This document shows, piece by piece, positions 10,372-20,100 of a stretch of DNA of 64,000 nucleotides (its first letter is position 1; the number at the start of each line of letters is the position of its first letter). The DNA is taken from positions 7,226,426-7,290,425 of the forward strand of contig JAZGTN010000037.1 of NCBI GenBank assembly GCA_037783415.1, given 5' to 3'. A program made the translations under genes and the position numbers. The notes under the pieces were generated by a model, which saw only the letters and a list, made by a program, of their open reading frames with translations, did no database searches and was not told the origin of the DNA. Origin of the DNA: Leptasterias polaris. Lineage: Eukaryota; Echinodermata; Asteroidea; Forcipulatida; Asteriidae.

Positions 10372-11210
10372 CTAAAAGTCCATTTTGTACGAAAGAGATC
10401 CTAGGACCACTTTTACTTCATGTCATCTTCAATGTTCACCACGATCGATCCACTTTGCAGTGTACTCCCTTAACAGTGGCATGCTCGCTGGCCAAATGTT
10501 AACCATTGAAGGACAAGTAAAAATTCTGTCCAACTATAGTCTCTCTGGCTTGTTTATTGAGCTCCCACTGCTACATGTAAATCACTGAATGTTCATAATT
10601 GCTTCAAATTACAAATCCCACAGTGTTGAAAGGGAACCATATACATCATGGACCAGTGAAAAAGCTGACAGACTATAGTGAAATGACGAGCTAACTGGTC
10701 CCCCTGGCTAGTTCTAGTTTCTGAATAAGTTTAGGGCAAACCTAAAATCCTTGATTCACTTTTTCTTCATGTATATCTTCGAATCCAATTTGTTCTCCCT
10801 TAACAGTGGCCTGCTGGCCAAATGTTAACCATTGAAGGACCAGTCAAAATTCTGTCCAACTGTAGTCTGACTGGCTAGTTTATTGAGTTCCCTCTGCTAT
10901 GAATGTATTAAATCACTTACTGTTACTTTTTCAAACTATAAGTCCCACAGTGCTGAAATATACAAGTGAAAAAGCTGACAGACTATATAAGTGAAATTAC
11001 AAACTATCTGGTCCCCTGGCTAGTTTCTGAATTAGTTTAGGGCAAACCTAAAAGCACATTTTGTATAAAAAAAATCCTTAAACCACTTTTACATCCTGTT
11101 TTTAACCACGATACAATTTGTTCTCCATTAACAGTGGCCTGCTGGCCAAATGTTAACCATTTAAGGACCAGTCAAAATTCTGTCCAACTGTAGTCTGGCT
11201 GGCTATGACT
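10372..11210. repeat. Tandem array, about 320-bp unit, 2.5 copies
   Basis: Units begin near 10372, 10735 and 11041 and share TTAACAGTGGC, TGGCCAAATGTTAACCATT, AAAATTCTGTCCAACT and AAAAAGCTGACAGACTAT. Copies 2 and 3 are closer to each other than to copy 1. Nothing indicates coding. Confidence 0.85.
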
Positions 11211-11631
11211 TCAACCTCACCGTGATCTATCGCTATCCACCAATGCACTTACACGCGCATCAACCATTTTTTTAAGTAAACAATCTCGATGTCGCTACCA
11301 ACGGGCAGCGAACCGTCTAGGTATTCTGGTGCGTTTGAGATCGTACACTACTGGGAACGAGGCTGGTACACAAATGAATTGAGGCAGAGGTGCGTTCCGC
11401 GTTGTGCAAGGGGGTGAGGGTGGTCCATGCTTACTTTGGTCACTCAATCAATGACCATGGAAGCCTCCGATTCGTCATAAATTCATTTGACAGGTGGTTG
11501 TAAGTGTTCATGCACTGCAAACACAATTTTGTTGGTTACATGATTTTGAAAGATATTTTTCTTGCATTGTATGGGGTAGTAATATTTGGATACTGAAATC
11601 TGCAGTTATACAACTGAAAAATCTCTGTCAG

Positions 11632-12008
11632 GGCCAATTTTCATTGAGCTGCTTAAGCACAAAAACAAGCTAAGCACAACAAAATTATGCTTACCAGAAT
11701 ATACGGTTACCGGAAATTCCAAACCACATGTAACAATGATATCCTGCTAATTTCTGCTAAGCAGGAATTTGTTTAGCAGTATTTTCTGCTTATTAAAACT
11801 GCTGTATGCCAATTGCATAAAGCATGCAAGCACAAAAACTTGCTAAGCATAGACAAAATAATGCTTAGCCGAACCAGGTTACCAGTCGAAAGGTCACAAA
11901 GTTTACATTGTTGCAACTGGTACCCCATTTATTTATTTATTTTTGCTTAGCGAAGCATGCAAGTTCGAAGCAGCATGTTCTGCTAAACAGCTTTATGATA
12001 TTGGGCCT
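11632..12008. repeat. Two adjacent copies of CTTAAGCA foldback repeat
   Basis: The first copy (11632-11805) has CAGGGCCAATTTTCATTGAG and GCTAAGCACAACAAAAT. The second (11806-12008) has CTTGCTAAGC, a decayed interior and the end ACAGCTTTATGATATTGGGCC. The pair lies just downstream of the GST exon in that gene's orientation. Confidence 0.7.
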
Positions 12009-12043
12009 ATAGGTATTATTAAGATGCAATGGTAGATACATAC

Positions 12044-12136
12044 CAAACTCTTTAGTCAGGTAAGAATCAATGGCTGAACTATCAATGAGCCGTTTCCCGT
12101 CTTCATACAATATAGGCAGTTGTCCAAGTGTTAGCT
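12044..12136 (-). CDS. Glutathione S-transferase N-terminal domain exon (isolated)
   Basis: A 93-nt exon with acceptor ...GCAATGCAG and donor GTATGT, phase 1 at both ends. It encodes LTLGQLPILYEDGKRL and IDSSAIDSYLTKEFG, matching the conserved part of the thioredoxin-like domain of sigma-class GSTs, including the cis-proline loop (QLPIL) and the glutathione-contacting Ser-Ser-Ala-Ile equivalent of QSxAI. The exon boundaries sit where animal GST genes often have them. No preceding exon (Tyr-containing first strand) or following helical exons are found nearby, and the flanks are repeats. It may be a surviving exon of a broken gene, or the rest may lie in large introns. The 117-residue ORF drawn over it includes intron sequence. 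Confidence 0.65.
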
Positions 12137-12182
12137 CTGCATTGCAATAACAAACAATAAGACTAAATATTTCAGACATTAA

Positions 12183-12530
12183 AGGGAATACATAATGTTT
12201 GGTAATCACTCTTAAAATTAATGGCAATAAACACGTATTGATTAGAAGCCTACAACAGCTTTCGATAATATCATGCTCTTTGAGAAACATTTCACTTCGA
12301 AGAAATGTGGTTATGTAAAAAGATATCAGTTTTTATGACACAAAATGTGAATCTGAGAAACGTTTCTGTCAGAAACGTTTCTCAGATTGTGTATTCCTAT
12401 TGGGGATTATTCTTCCTGCGTGGACATATTCGCTCCGGATTTTCGGCTATATATCTCAAAAACGCGACCACCTTTTGAAATGAATTTTTCACGGGTTACT
12501 TTTCTTGTATATATTTAGTATGCAAAATAG
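12183..12530. mobile_element. TTAA-flanked MITE, family A copy 2 (right end decayed)
   Basis: The left end AGGGAATACATAATG follows TTAA (12179-12182). The interior matches copy 1, with an inverted repeat around TTTCTGTCAGAAACG and CGCGACCACCTTTTGAA. The right terminal repeat and TTAA are not recognisable. Confidence 0.7.
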
Positions 12531-12600
12531 ACTAAACTGAGCCGTGTACACTTTTAGCTGAAGTTCGATGACGTAGTGGACTATTTAATGGTTTGGTTTA

Positions 12601-13059
12601 AATATTTTGCTGCATATCACGGGGAGGTATGAGTAAATGATTCTGAGCAGAAAAAACTATTTAAAAAACCTGTAAAAAGGCTAATCTCTTTTTAATTGGT
12701 GCCAGAGCTTTGCCTCTCCATGGCCTTGGTATTGATACAATTGTATTAAATGTAATCTTCCCAGACCATATTGATCTTGAATTAAATGTGGCTTATGGAC
12801 CACTAAATACAGTCGTGGGAGACCAAGTAAAAAAGTAACGAGTTTCTCGTCCGGACTTTTTCAAAAAGGAGGAAGCAGGGCGTTATACTATTTACAATTT
12901 TTCAATTTTTAGCTATATATTTTTTCCAAGATAGCCGCCATGCTAAATATGACTGGCCAAGGCATATTTACTCACATATATTGTGCTATTTGAGTATACT
13001 GATGCAATATATGACAAAACAAATGATTTGTAAGACCCTTCACTGCAGAATCGCAGCAC
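12601..13059. repeat. Long direct repeat, copy A
   Basis: 459 bp nearly identical to 15598-16059, from AATATTTTGCTGCATATCAC to CACTGCAGAATCGCAGCAC. Differences are scattered substitutions and short indels. It includes the left end of the TIR element at 12825-13464. Confidence 0.92.
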
Positions 13060-13464
13060 CATCACCTTCGACAACAGTTGCTGTCCGCTCTGAAAAGAAC
13101 GCCCAGCTGGGTTTGGTGCCAAGACACTGATGATATATTAAGTCAGGAGAATCACACTTTTAGCCCTCAAGTAGCTAGGGACTGCACACCTGAGAATATT
13201 GAAATGAGAAAGTTGGGAATTCTTGAGGCAAAGCTGCTATTTTTGCCCATCTAATTGGATTCAGGAATTCAAAATATCAGAGATGCCACTCAGTTATATC
13301 CTCCAAAATTGATTTCAGCTTTAAATCTTCAAAAAAATCTGATTTAAGATTTTATTTTTTTCATTTTTGTTTCTTTCTGAAAATAGTTTATTTTTTTAAA
13401 GGAGGCGGCGGCCAAAAAGGAGGCGGCGGGGACGAGAAACTGTTTAGTTTTTTTACTTGGCCTT
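12825..13464. mobile_element. TIR element, about 640 bp, unclassified
   Basis: Left end GACCAAGTAAAAAAGT plus GAGTTTCTCGTCC, right end GACGAGAAACTG plus TTTTTTTACTTGGCC, in inverted orientation. No coding frame remains and the target duplication is unclear. Its left part is duplicated at 15.8 kb. Confidence 0.6.
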
Positions 13465-13475
13465 AAGAAGTCCTC

Positions 13476-14517
13476 TAATATAGGTTTTCTCGGTCAATTT
13501 CGGCAAATGAGCAGCCGATTTCATTTTCGTGCGTTCGAATTAAAGCTATTTTGCCTCTCCGGTTGTTACTGCGTTTCAAATTCAGAATTCGGGCATTCAA
13601 TTTCGTATTGAGGCATTCAAATTCCTTTTGCACTGTGTTCAATTTAGCATATCGTCATTCTTTTTCGTGACGCACAATCATCATTCAATTTAGCAAAGCT
13701 GGTTCGACTGGAGATTTTACTGGTTTAATTTTTTTCAATTTCGTAAAGAGGCAATCAATTTCGCTAAATGAGAATTCAAATAAGTACGACTAAAGAAATA
13801 CGAATAAACAGATAATCTGTATTAGGCAACTGTTTCGTATCTTCACTTTAATTCAGGCAAACCTCATTTTCTTTAGGCCTATTTATATTATGGTTTCAGG
13901 AGACTTTACATGGGGCCCATGAAATTTTTTCTTCTTTGTTTTCTCCTATATTCCTTTTTTGGGGGGATCTTTATTGGTTAACTGGCCTAAATTTGTATTG
14001 TGTTTGAATGGGGTGTTTCTTTATGTTTTTCCTGGTTTTTGTTGTTTATGTTGTTTCTTCCTCAACCATCAATCTGTTGGCGTGCCAGACATCTTGGCGT
14101 ATGTTTAGGTACGGTTGTACCACAAGCTGCAAACTTATTGAAATATGCGTGTAAAACTGTAGCAAAAGCTCGTCTTCGAAGTACAAAGTGACTCAAGTGC
14201 AAATAAGTGAACCGTATATGCCTTATTAACAAAGCGTTTTTTAGATTGCACAAATTACAGAAATGACTGCCCAAAAATGAATTTGAATGACTAAACACAC
14301 GCCTCAAAAAGCTCCGGCGAATTTGAATGCTGCTTTGATGAATCGTTAAATTGAATGATTATTTTGTTAAATCGAATGACGCAACAGTACATTTGACTAG
14401 TCATAAAACGAAATCGAATGACCCTTTTTAGTAGCATTCGATTTCGCGCGAAATAGAATAGCGTGGTGGTTAAATTGGCTGCTCATTTGCCGAAATTGAC
14501 CGAGAAAACCTATATTA
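13476..14517. mobile_element. Foldback element with 42-bp TIRs and subterminal ATTCAATTTCG repeats
   Basis: The ends TAATATAGGTTTTCTCGG and CCGAGAAAACCTATATTA continue inverted through GTCAATTTCGGCAAATGAGC and GCC. Inside the left end, CATTCAATTT-type motifs recur; inside the right end the complementary TCGAATGA/AAATTGAATGA-type motifs recur. This mirrors the subterminal transposase sites of several DNA transposon families. No ORF of note; TA may be the target duplication, but it merges with the palindromic ends. Confidence 0.8.
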
Positions 14518-15597
14518 GGATCGGCTTGAGAGTGAAATAATGGCGATCTGTTTGTGACACAGAAATTCTCATACAAAAGGGCAAGATTTACGCACAGCCA
14601 CAAAGATGCCGTTACGAACTATATACCATAAAGCATCTCGCACCATGTTAATTGTTATCATTAATTTGTTTGACCTTATCTAAGAAAATCTGAAAGAAAT
14701 TTAAATCCAATGGCTTGGGAATGTAATTGCTGAGTGGAAAAATAGACAGTGCGGCATCAAGTCTCTTGGCAAACCAGCGTGAACAACATCCATTGAAACA
14801 CGACACGATTATTTTATTACATGTTTGCTTAACGTATAGGACATGCTAAACTGACTGTTGAATATTGTTGAAAAATATAGACCATGTGACCTGTGACATC
14901 ACATGTGTACAAAATAGCCACAGAGCCTGGACTTCTTGCAGGCACAGTTTGTACGCAGCTAGAAGATATAAGAATACAATAAATCTTGTGTTTCATGGGG
15001 ATTGCACTGTCTGATTTGTCTCAACTTTTGATAGGAAGAAAGGGGGGATACCTCAAAAGCTGTGCAGCTGTTGCTTTTGTAACTCTTGAATTTATGTGAA
15101 AATTATGGCACATAATGTAAATTTTCCCATATGGCCAGTAAAGTATGTTGTCTATCAGGAAATTTTGTCAAATTCTTCCTCCCCCCCTCTTTTCTACAAG
15201 TTCTTGTCTGCGCATGGCCGAGGTAACACGTCATGACCACGATATTATTCAAAAGTTACTGTTCGAGACTTTTCGCGAAAGCAGAATTTTCTGGGCCGTA
15301 GAGTGCTGCTGAAATATACTTTGTATTTCTAGTATGTGATTTATTTAATTGTTTTTTAATTACATATAAAAGTAATTACGACACGCTTCTTGAAAGCCTA
15401 AAAGATCAGAACTCTCGTTTCCCCAACACATAAATGCTTATTTAAAAAGAGAACCGGTACATTTGTATATATTTAGTCTCGAACAGGCAATTTAAACAAA
15501 AGACAATTTTTGCTCATTTGTAGTCTTGTACCATACTCAAGGTTTATTAAAGCGCAACTAAATTGTGAAGAAAATGAGGGGGGGGGGAAACACCCAC
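14518..15597. other. No gene seen
   Basis: AT-rich DNA with short homopolymers. Bases 15557-15600 (AACTAAATTGTGAAGAAAAT, a G-run, then GAAACACCCACAAT) are repeated at 16077-16130, on either side of the duplicated segment. Confidence 0.4.
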
Positions 15598-16059
15598 AAT
15601 ATTTTGCTGCATATCACGGGGAGGTATGAGTAAATGATTCTGAGCAGAAAAAAACTATTAAAAACCACTGTAAAAAGGCTAATCTGTTTTTAATTGGTGC
15701 CAGAGCTTTGCCTCTCCATGGCCTTGGTATTGATACAATTGTATTAAATGTAATCTTCCCAGACCATATTGATCTTGAATTAAATGTGGCTTATGGACCA
15801 CTAAATACAGTCGTGGGAGGCCAAGTAAAAAAGTAACGAGTTTCTCGTTCGGACTTTTTCAAAAAAAGGAGGAGGCAGGGCGTTATACTATTTACAATTT
15901 TTCAATTTTTAGCTATATATTTTTTTCAAGATAGCCGCCATGCTAAATATGACTGGCCAAGGCATATTTACTCACAGATATTGTGCTATTTATGTATACT
16001 GATGCCATTTATGACAAAACAAACGATTTGTAAGACCCTTCACTGCAGAATCGCAGCAC
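15598..16059. repeat. Long direct repeat, copy B
   Basis: Second copy of 12601-13059, 3.0 kb downstream. It is flanked on both sides by a 45-50 bp direct repeat of local sequence containing a poly-G tract, as expected when a segment is inserted with duplication of its target. Confidence 0.9.
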
Positions 16060-16558
16060 TCTCGTTTCCCCCACACACTAAATTGTGAAGAAAATGGGTG
16101 GGGGGGGGGGGGGGGGGAAACACCCACAATGATATTGAACAATCAAAAGCTGTGACAAAATATCCTATTCTTGCGAGCCCCTTGGAAACATTATGCTGAA
16201 TTGTCTACAAAACAGCAGGAAACATGATGCTGTGTTTCTAAGCATTCGTTTTCATAATAACCTTTCTTATATAATCTTTTGGTTCACAGCAATAGTTTAT
16301 CAATCAACTGGGCTCTTTAAAATATTTGTTTTTCCCCTCGTTTGTTTGTTACCAGGGAATTATTGCAACAACAACAAAAATCAACGTAATTGGTATTAAA
16401 CGTATTTATATATTTCTGCCACACGAACTACGATGCGATCATTATTTGCAGAAGGGGACTCGAGAGGGTTTCACCACCAGCGTTTAAAGGATGATTCATC
16501 TTAGAGTGGACTACATACACATAAATGTATTTAACCGAGTTTAACGGTTTTGATTTTT

Positions 16559-16564
16559 TATAAA
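16559..16564 (+). promoter_or_regulatory. Possible TATA box of PAN-HYR-discoidin gene
   Basis: TATAAA about 210 bp before the signal-peptide ATG. An in-frame upstream ATG at 16620 would add 51 residues before the signal peptide, so the first AUG may be bypassed or transcription may start further down. Confidence 0.35.
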
Positions 16565-16772
16565 GTTTAATGTTAGGTTGTTCAAGTTTGTTTGTTTGTT
16601 TGTTTGATTTTTATCTTTAATGGAAGCTTGTAAGCAGTTTAATTTTCTACACCCCTTCACGTGTTTATGGTTTGATCCAAATCGTGTAGCAAACTGCAGT
16701 GCGGGAAAGGGCTGCATCATAAAAGTCACAGTTTACAAGCTCGTCTGGACAGTCGATGGGATCACACCAGAC

Positions 16773-17187
16773 ATGAAAACTCTTCTACTTTTCACCTTAG
16801 CGATGGTCGCATGGGTGTCCTGCGAGGCATCAGTGACCGACACTGGCTGCCTCCTTGGGTACCAAGGGAGCATTTTCCTGATATACGAGCACCGCGCACT
16901 GATCGGTCACTCGTTCCTGAATCAATCAGGGACCGTTCGATTCCAGTGTATGATGCTTTGCTTTAGGCACAAACGCTGTTTGTCATTCAATCACGATGAC
17001 ATCAGTGGCATATGTCAGCTCAATGACGGGAGGAAAGAGGAATTCCCTGATAGCTATTTTTTCGACAATGGCTTCTCTTACTTCGATGACTCAAGTAAAT
17101 CCAAATCACTCCCTGAAGAAACGATCACGGCAACCGAGACAAAAGGAGCAATTTCTCAAGCCCCTAAAACAACGCAAAAGCAAGTAA
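16773..17187 (+). CDS. Exon 1: signal peptide and PAN/Apple domain
   Basis: After the signal peptide come TDTGCLLGYQGSIFL, ALIGHSFLNQSG, FQCMMLCFRHKRCLSFN and GICQLNDGRKEEFP, the usual PAN/Apple cysteine and CxSFN pattern, then a Thr/Lys-rich linker. Donor is either GTAAGT at 17184 (phase 0) or GTAATT at 17188 (phase 1); only the second keeps the next exon open. Confidence 0.8.
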
Positions 17188-20100
17188 GTAATTAAAAAAA
17201 ATTGAATGAATGCGGCATTTTATTTAAGTGTTATGCAAACTGATGGAATACTTACCTTTTTATTTTTTTAGAATAACCCACAAAATAATTTCAAACAAAA
17301 TGGCCATCAATGGTACTACATAACATTGCAATTTAGTAGTTTTATACTGTGCAACTGTAGCCGATGATAAGCAATACGAGCAACACGGAAAACACTTGAT
17401 GTACAAAACCAATGGGGAAGACACTAAAAACAAATCAAACACCGGGAGAGCAAAGAGAAATCTCGATTTACGGGGAAGACAAGAATGTGTGTGTTTGAGC
17501 GAGTCTGACAGTTGGGATCCGGGTAAGTCCACACAAGTCTGCAAAAATGGAAAGCCAGGAGAAGCCCTCGATTACCGAGTCGGTAAGCATGGGTGTGTGG
17601 AGATGTCAATCCACACAAAAGACTTTTAAAAAGGGATTCTGTGTTACGACAGAGTCAGGGCGTTCTCGCTTCACTTTCCTGTACAAAACCAAGGACAGTT
17701 TCTATTAAAAAACAACTTACTAAGTGGCGGCCGCAAGATAATAAGTGGCGGCCGCAAGATAATAAGTGGCGGCCGCAAGATAATAAGTGGCGGCCGCAAG
17801 ATAATAAGTGGCGGCCGCAAGATAATAAGTGGCGGCCGCAAGATAATAAGTGGCGGCCGTGAAATACATCTCATTCAATGAAACATAATATACGCACTTG
17901 TCAAGTGGCACCAATGGGGCTTCATAGCACCCAGCAAGTCGTGTAGCTTTATGTGACACTACCGTACCTTATAACGTGGCAGACTGTGGAAGAATGGGGC
18001 GTGCGCGCGGACGATGAGTCATCATACAATTTGCGGACGTGATTTACCGTACTCTGAAGACGTTGGTAAAAATAACAACTGTCCATTGCAAAGGTACAAC
18101 AAATATGTGTAAATATATGAAAAATAGTTTGAAACATTGAGTTATACGCCACCAGTGCTCCATAAAAGTTTATATTTTAACTTAACATTTTACATTCTGG
18201 TAATTATAGTCTCAAAGGTTCGGATTTCAAATGTGGGGGGGGGGGGCACCGGGGGGGGGGGCACTGACATCAATTGGGGGGGGGGGGCACGTGCCCCCCC
18301 GTGCCCCCCCCCCTCCCCTTAGTTACGCCACTGCAAAGTGGGGACCTGAAGAGGTCCAATCCTGTGGGACTTGAAATTAAATGTGAATGTGGACTTACTC
18401 AAATCCACACTTTGTTTTAAGAAGAATTGAATAAAGTATATGAAAGGATCATAAACTACGTTTTGGTTCATGTAGACTAAACTTTTCTATTTGTAAATGT
18501 CTATAGGTCAGCACCGGTTTATTGGAAACTTCAACAGGAAAACCTGTAATAACTTCAACTAAAACAGGTAGGAAGTTGGGCTGACTACCGTATAACTGTA
18601 TAAAGGGTTTGCAAAAAAACATAATAACAATAACGTTGAGAACGAACGAGTTAAAAAAATGTACATACAAATTGACACAACAATACGTTCCAATAAAAAA
18701 AGAGGGTTATCTTACATTTAGAAGAGAGGGGTAAACAAGTTCAACTCCGTGCTTCTTCTCGATAAGATTTTCAAATTAACCAGTGAGTTGAAAAACAATT
18801 AAATAGTTACAATTATCTTGTAAGGTTAGGGCAACATCAAAGCGAAATGCGGCAAGAACAAGATAATCTTTTTAAATGATTTTGATTTCTGAAACTATTC
18901 TTAAATCCCTGCGTGGCACAAAAACCAGTCGATACAGAAGGACCCAAACTGAGGTGTAAGAGTGCCTACGGCTTAACCGATGACAGCGACAGTCGTACTT
19001 TTGTACAATGGAAGACGATATATGCGTCTGATAACGTAGATGGATATATAAGGAGTTCCGGATATATAAGGAGTTCCACAATCACATGCAGGGACAATGA
19101 CGAAGCGAGGACTGTCGTATCAGGTGACTCCTTCAAAGTGGGTACCACCGAAGTCACGTGTACGACGTCAGATACAGCTGGTAACCTAATTGGAAACTGT
19201 ACATTCGTAGTCACTGTTGCAGGTTTGTACAGAGCTGGATTATTTTTAAATGATACATAATATAAATAGCGGATATCCGCTGTTGAATATCGAATATAAT
19301 ATTTTATTGAAAGAGTCTCTTCTGATTAGTTTCTACTTTTTTCGTTATCTTTTGTTGTATTATTATTTTCTTTTTACCAGTTTGCAACATTACTCGCCTT
19401 GGTATGGAAAGTGGCGCCATAGCCGACCATCAGATTACCGCATATGACGTCTTGAACGACGACTACGATAACTACGGACCAGCACTAGCTCGGTTGAACA
19501 GCAAAAGTTAGTATACGCTTTTTCATAAACTGTAATCAATCAATTCTTTTCAACTCCAAACACACATTTAATTTCCATACTTCATTAAGACTATATCAAT
19601 CGGATCAAACTGGAGAGAAAATTTAATCATTTATGGGTTAATGCAATGGTAATAATTCACTTGATTTTATTCAAACATAACTTGCTTTATAAAAACAAAA
19701 AAACTACGAACAAACGCAAATGCAAGGCCACAATATTGCCAGTTACAATGGTGTGTATTTCCAGGCGAATTGGACAAAATTCGGTCTATGGTGCGTCAAC
19801 ACAAAGATGAAAACTTTAAATGAAAAATGTCTTGTCGGAAGGAAAAATACGCTAAACTATACAAGCAGCAAGCTGAAAGCATGGCACTTTAGCCCTTTCA
19901 TGAGATATGGTATCACTTCAAGCGCAGGATTTCTAGTTCTATTAGACCTACAACGACACAATTTCGGAAAAATTCTTTCAGCAAATGTTTTACTTGCCAA
20001 GTTTATTTATCATCGATTGTGATTGTGTTTTTGGTTCGTATTTTGCCGTTTTTAAACCACCTTTAATGTGATTACATTATGATATCCTTTACATCAAACG

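Noticed and set aside
17271..17369. Alternative exon 2 of the PAN gene after the strong acceptor at 17271
   Set aside because: Phase 0 from exon 1 reaches TGA and no internal donor restores frame to the next exon.
17593..17862. Repeat protein with KWRPQDN units
   Set aside because: The units are the 21-bp intronic minisatellite, open on both strands because the period is a multiple of three.
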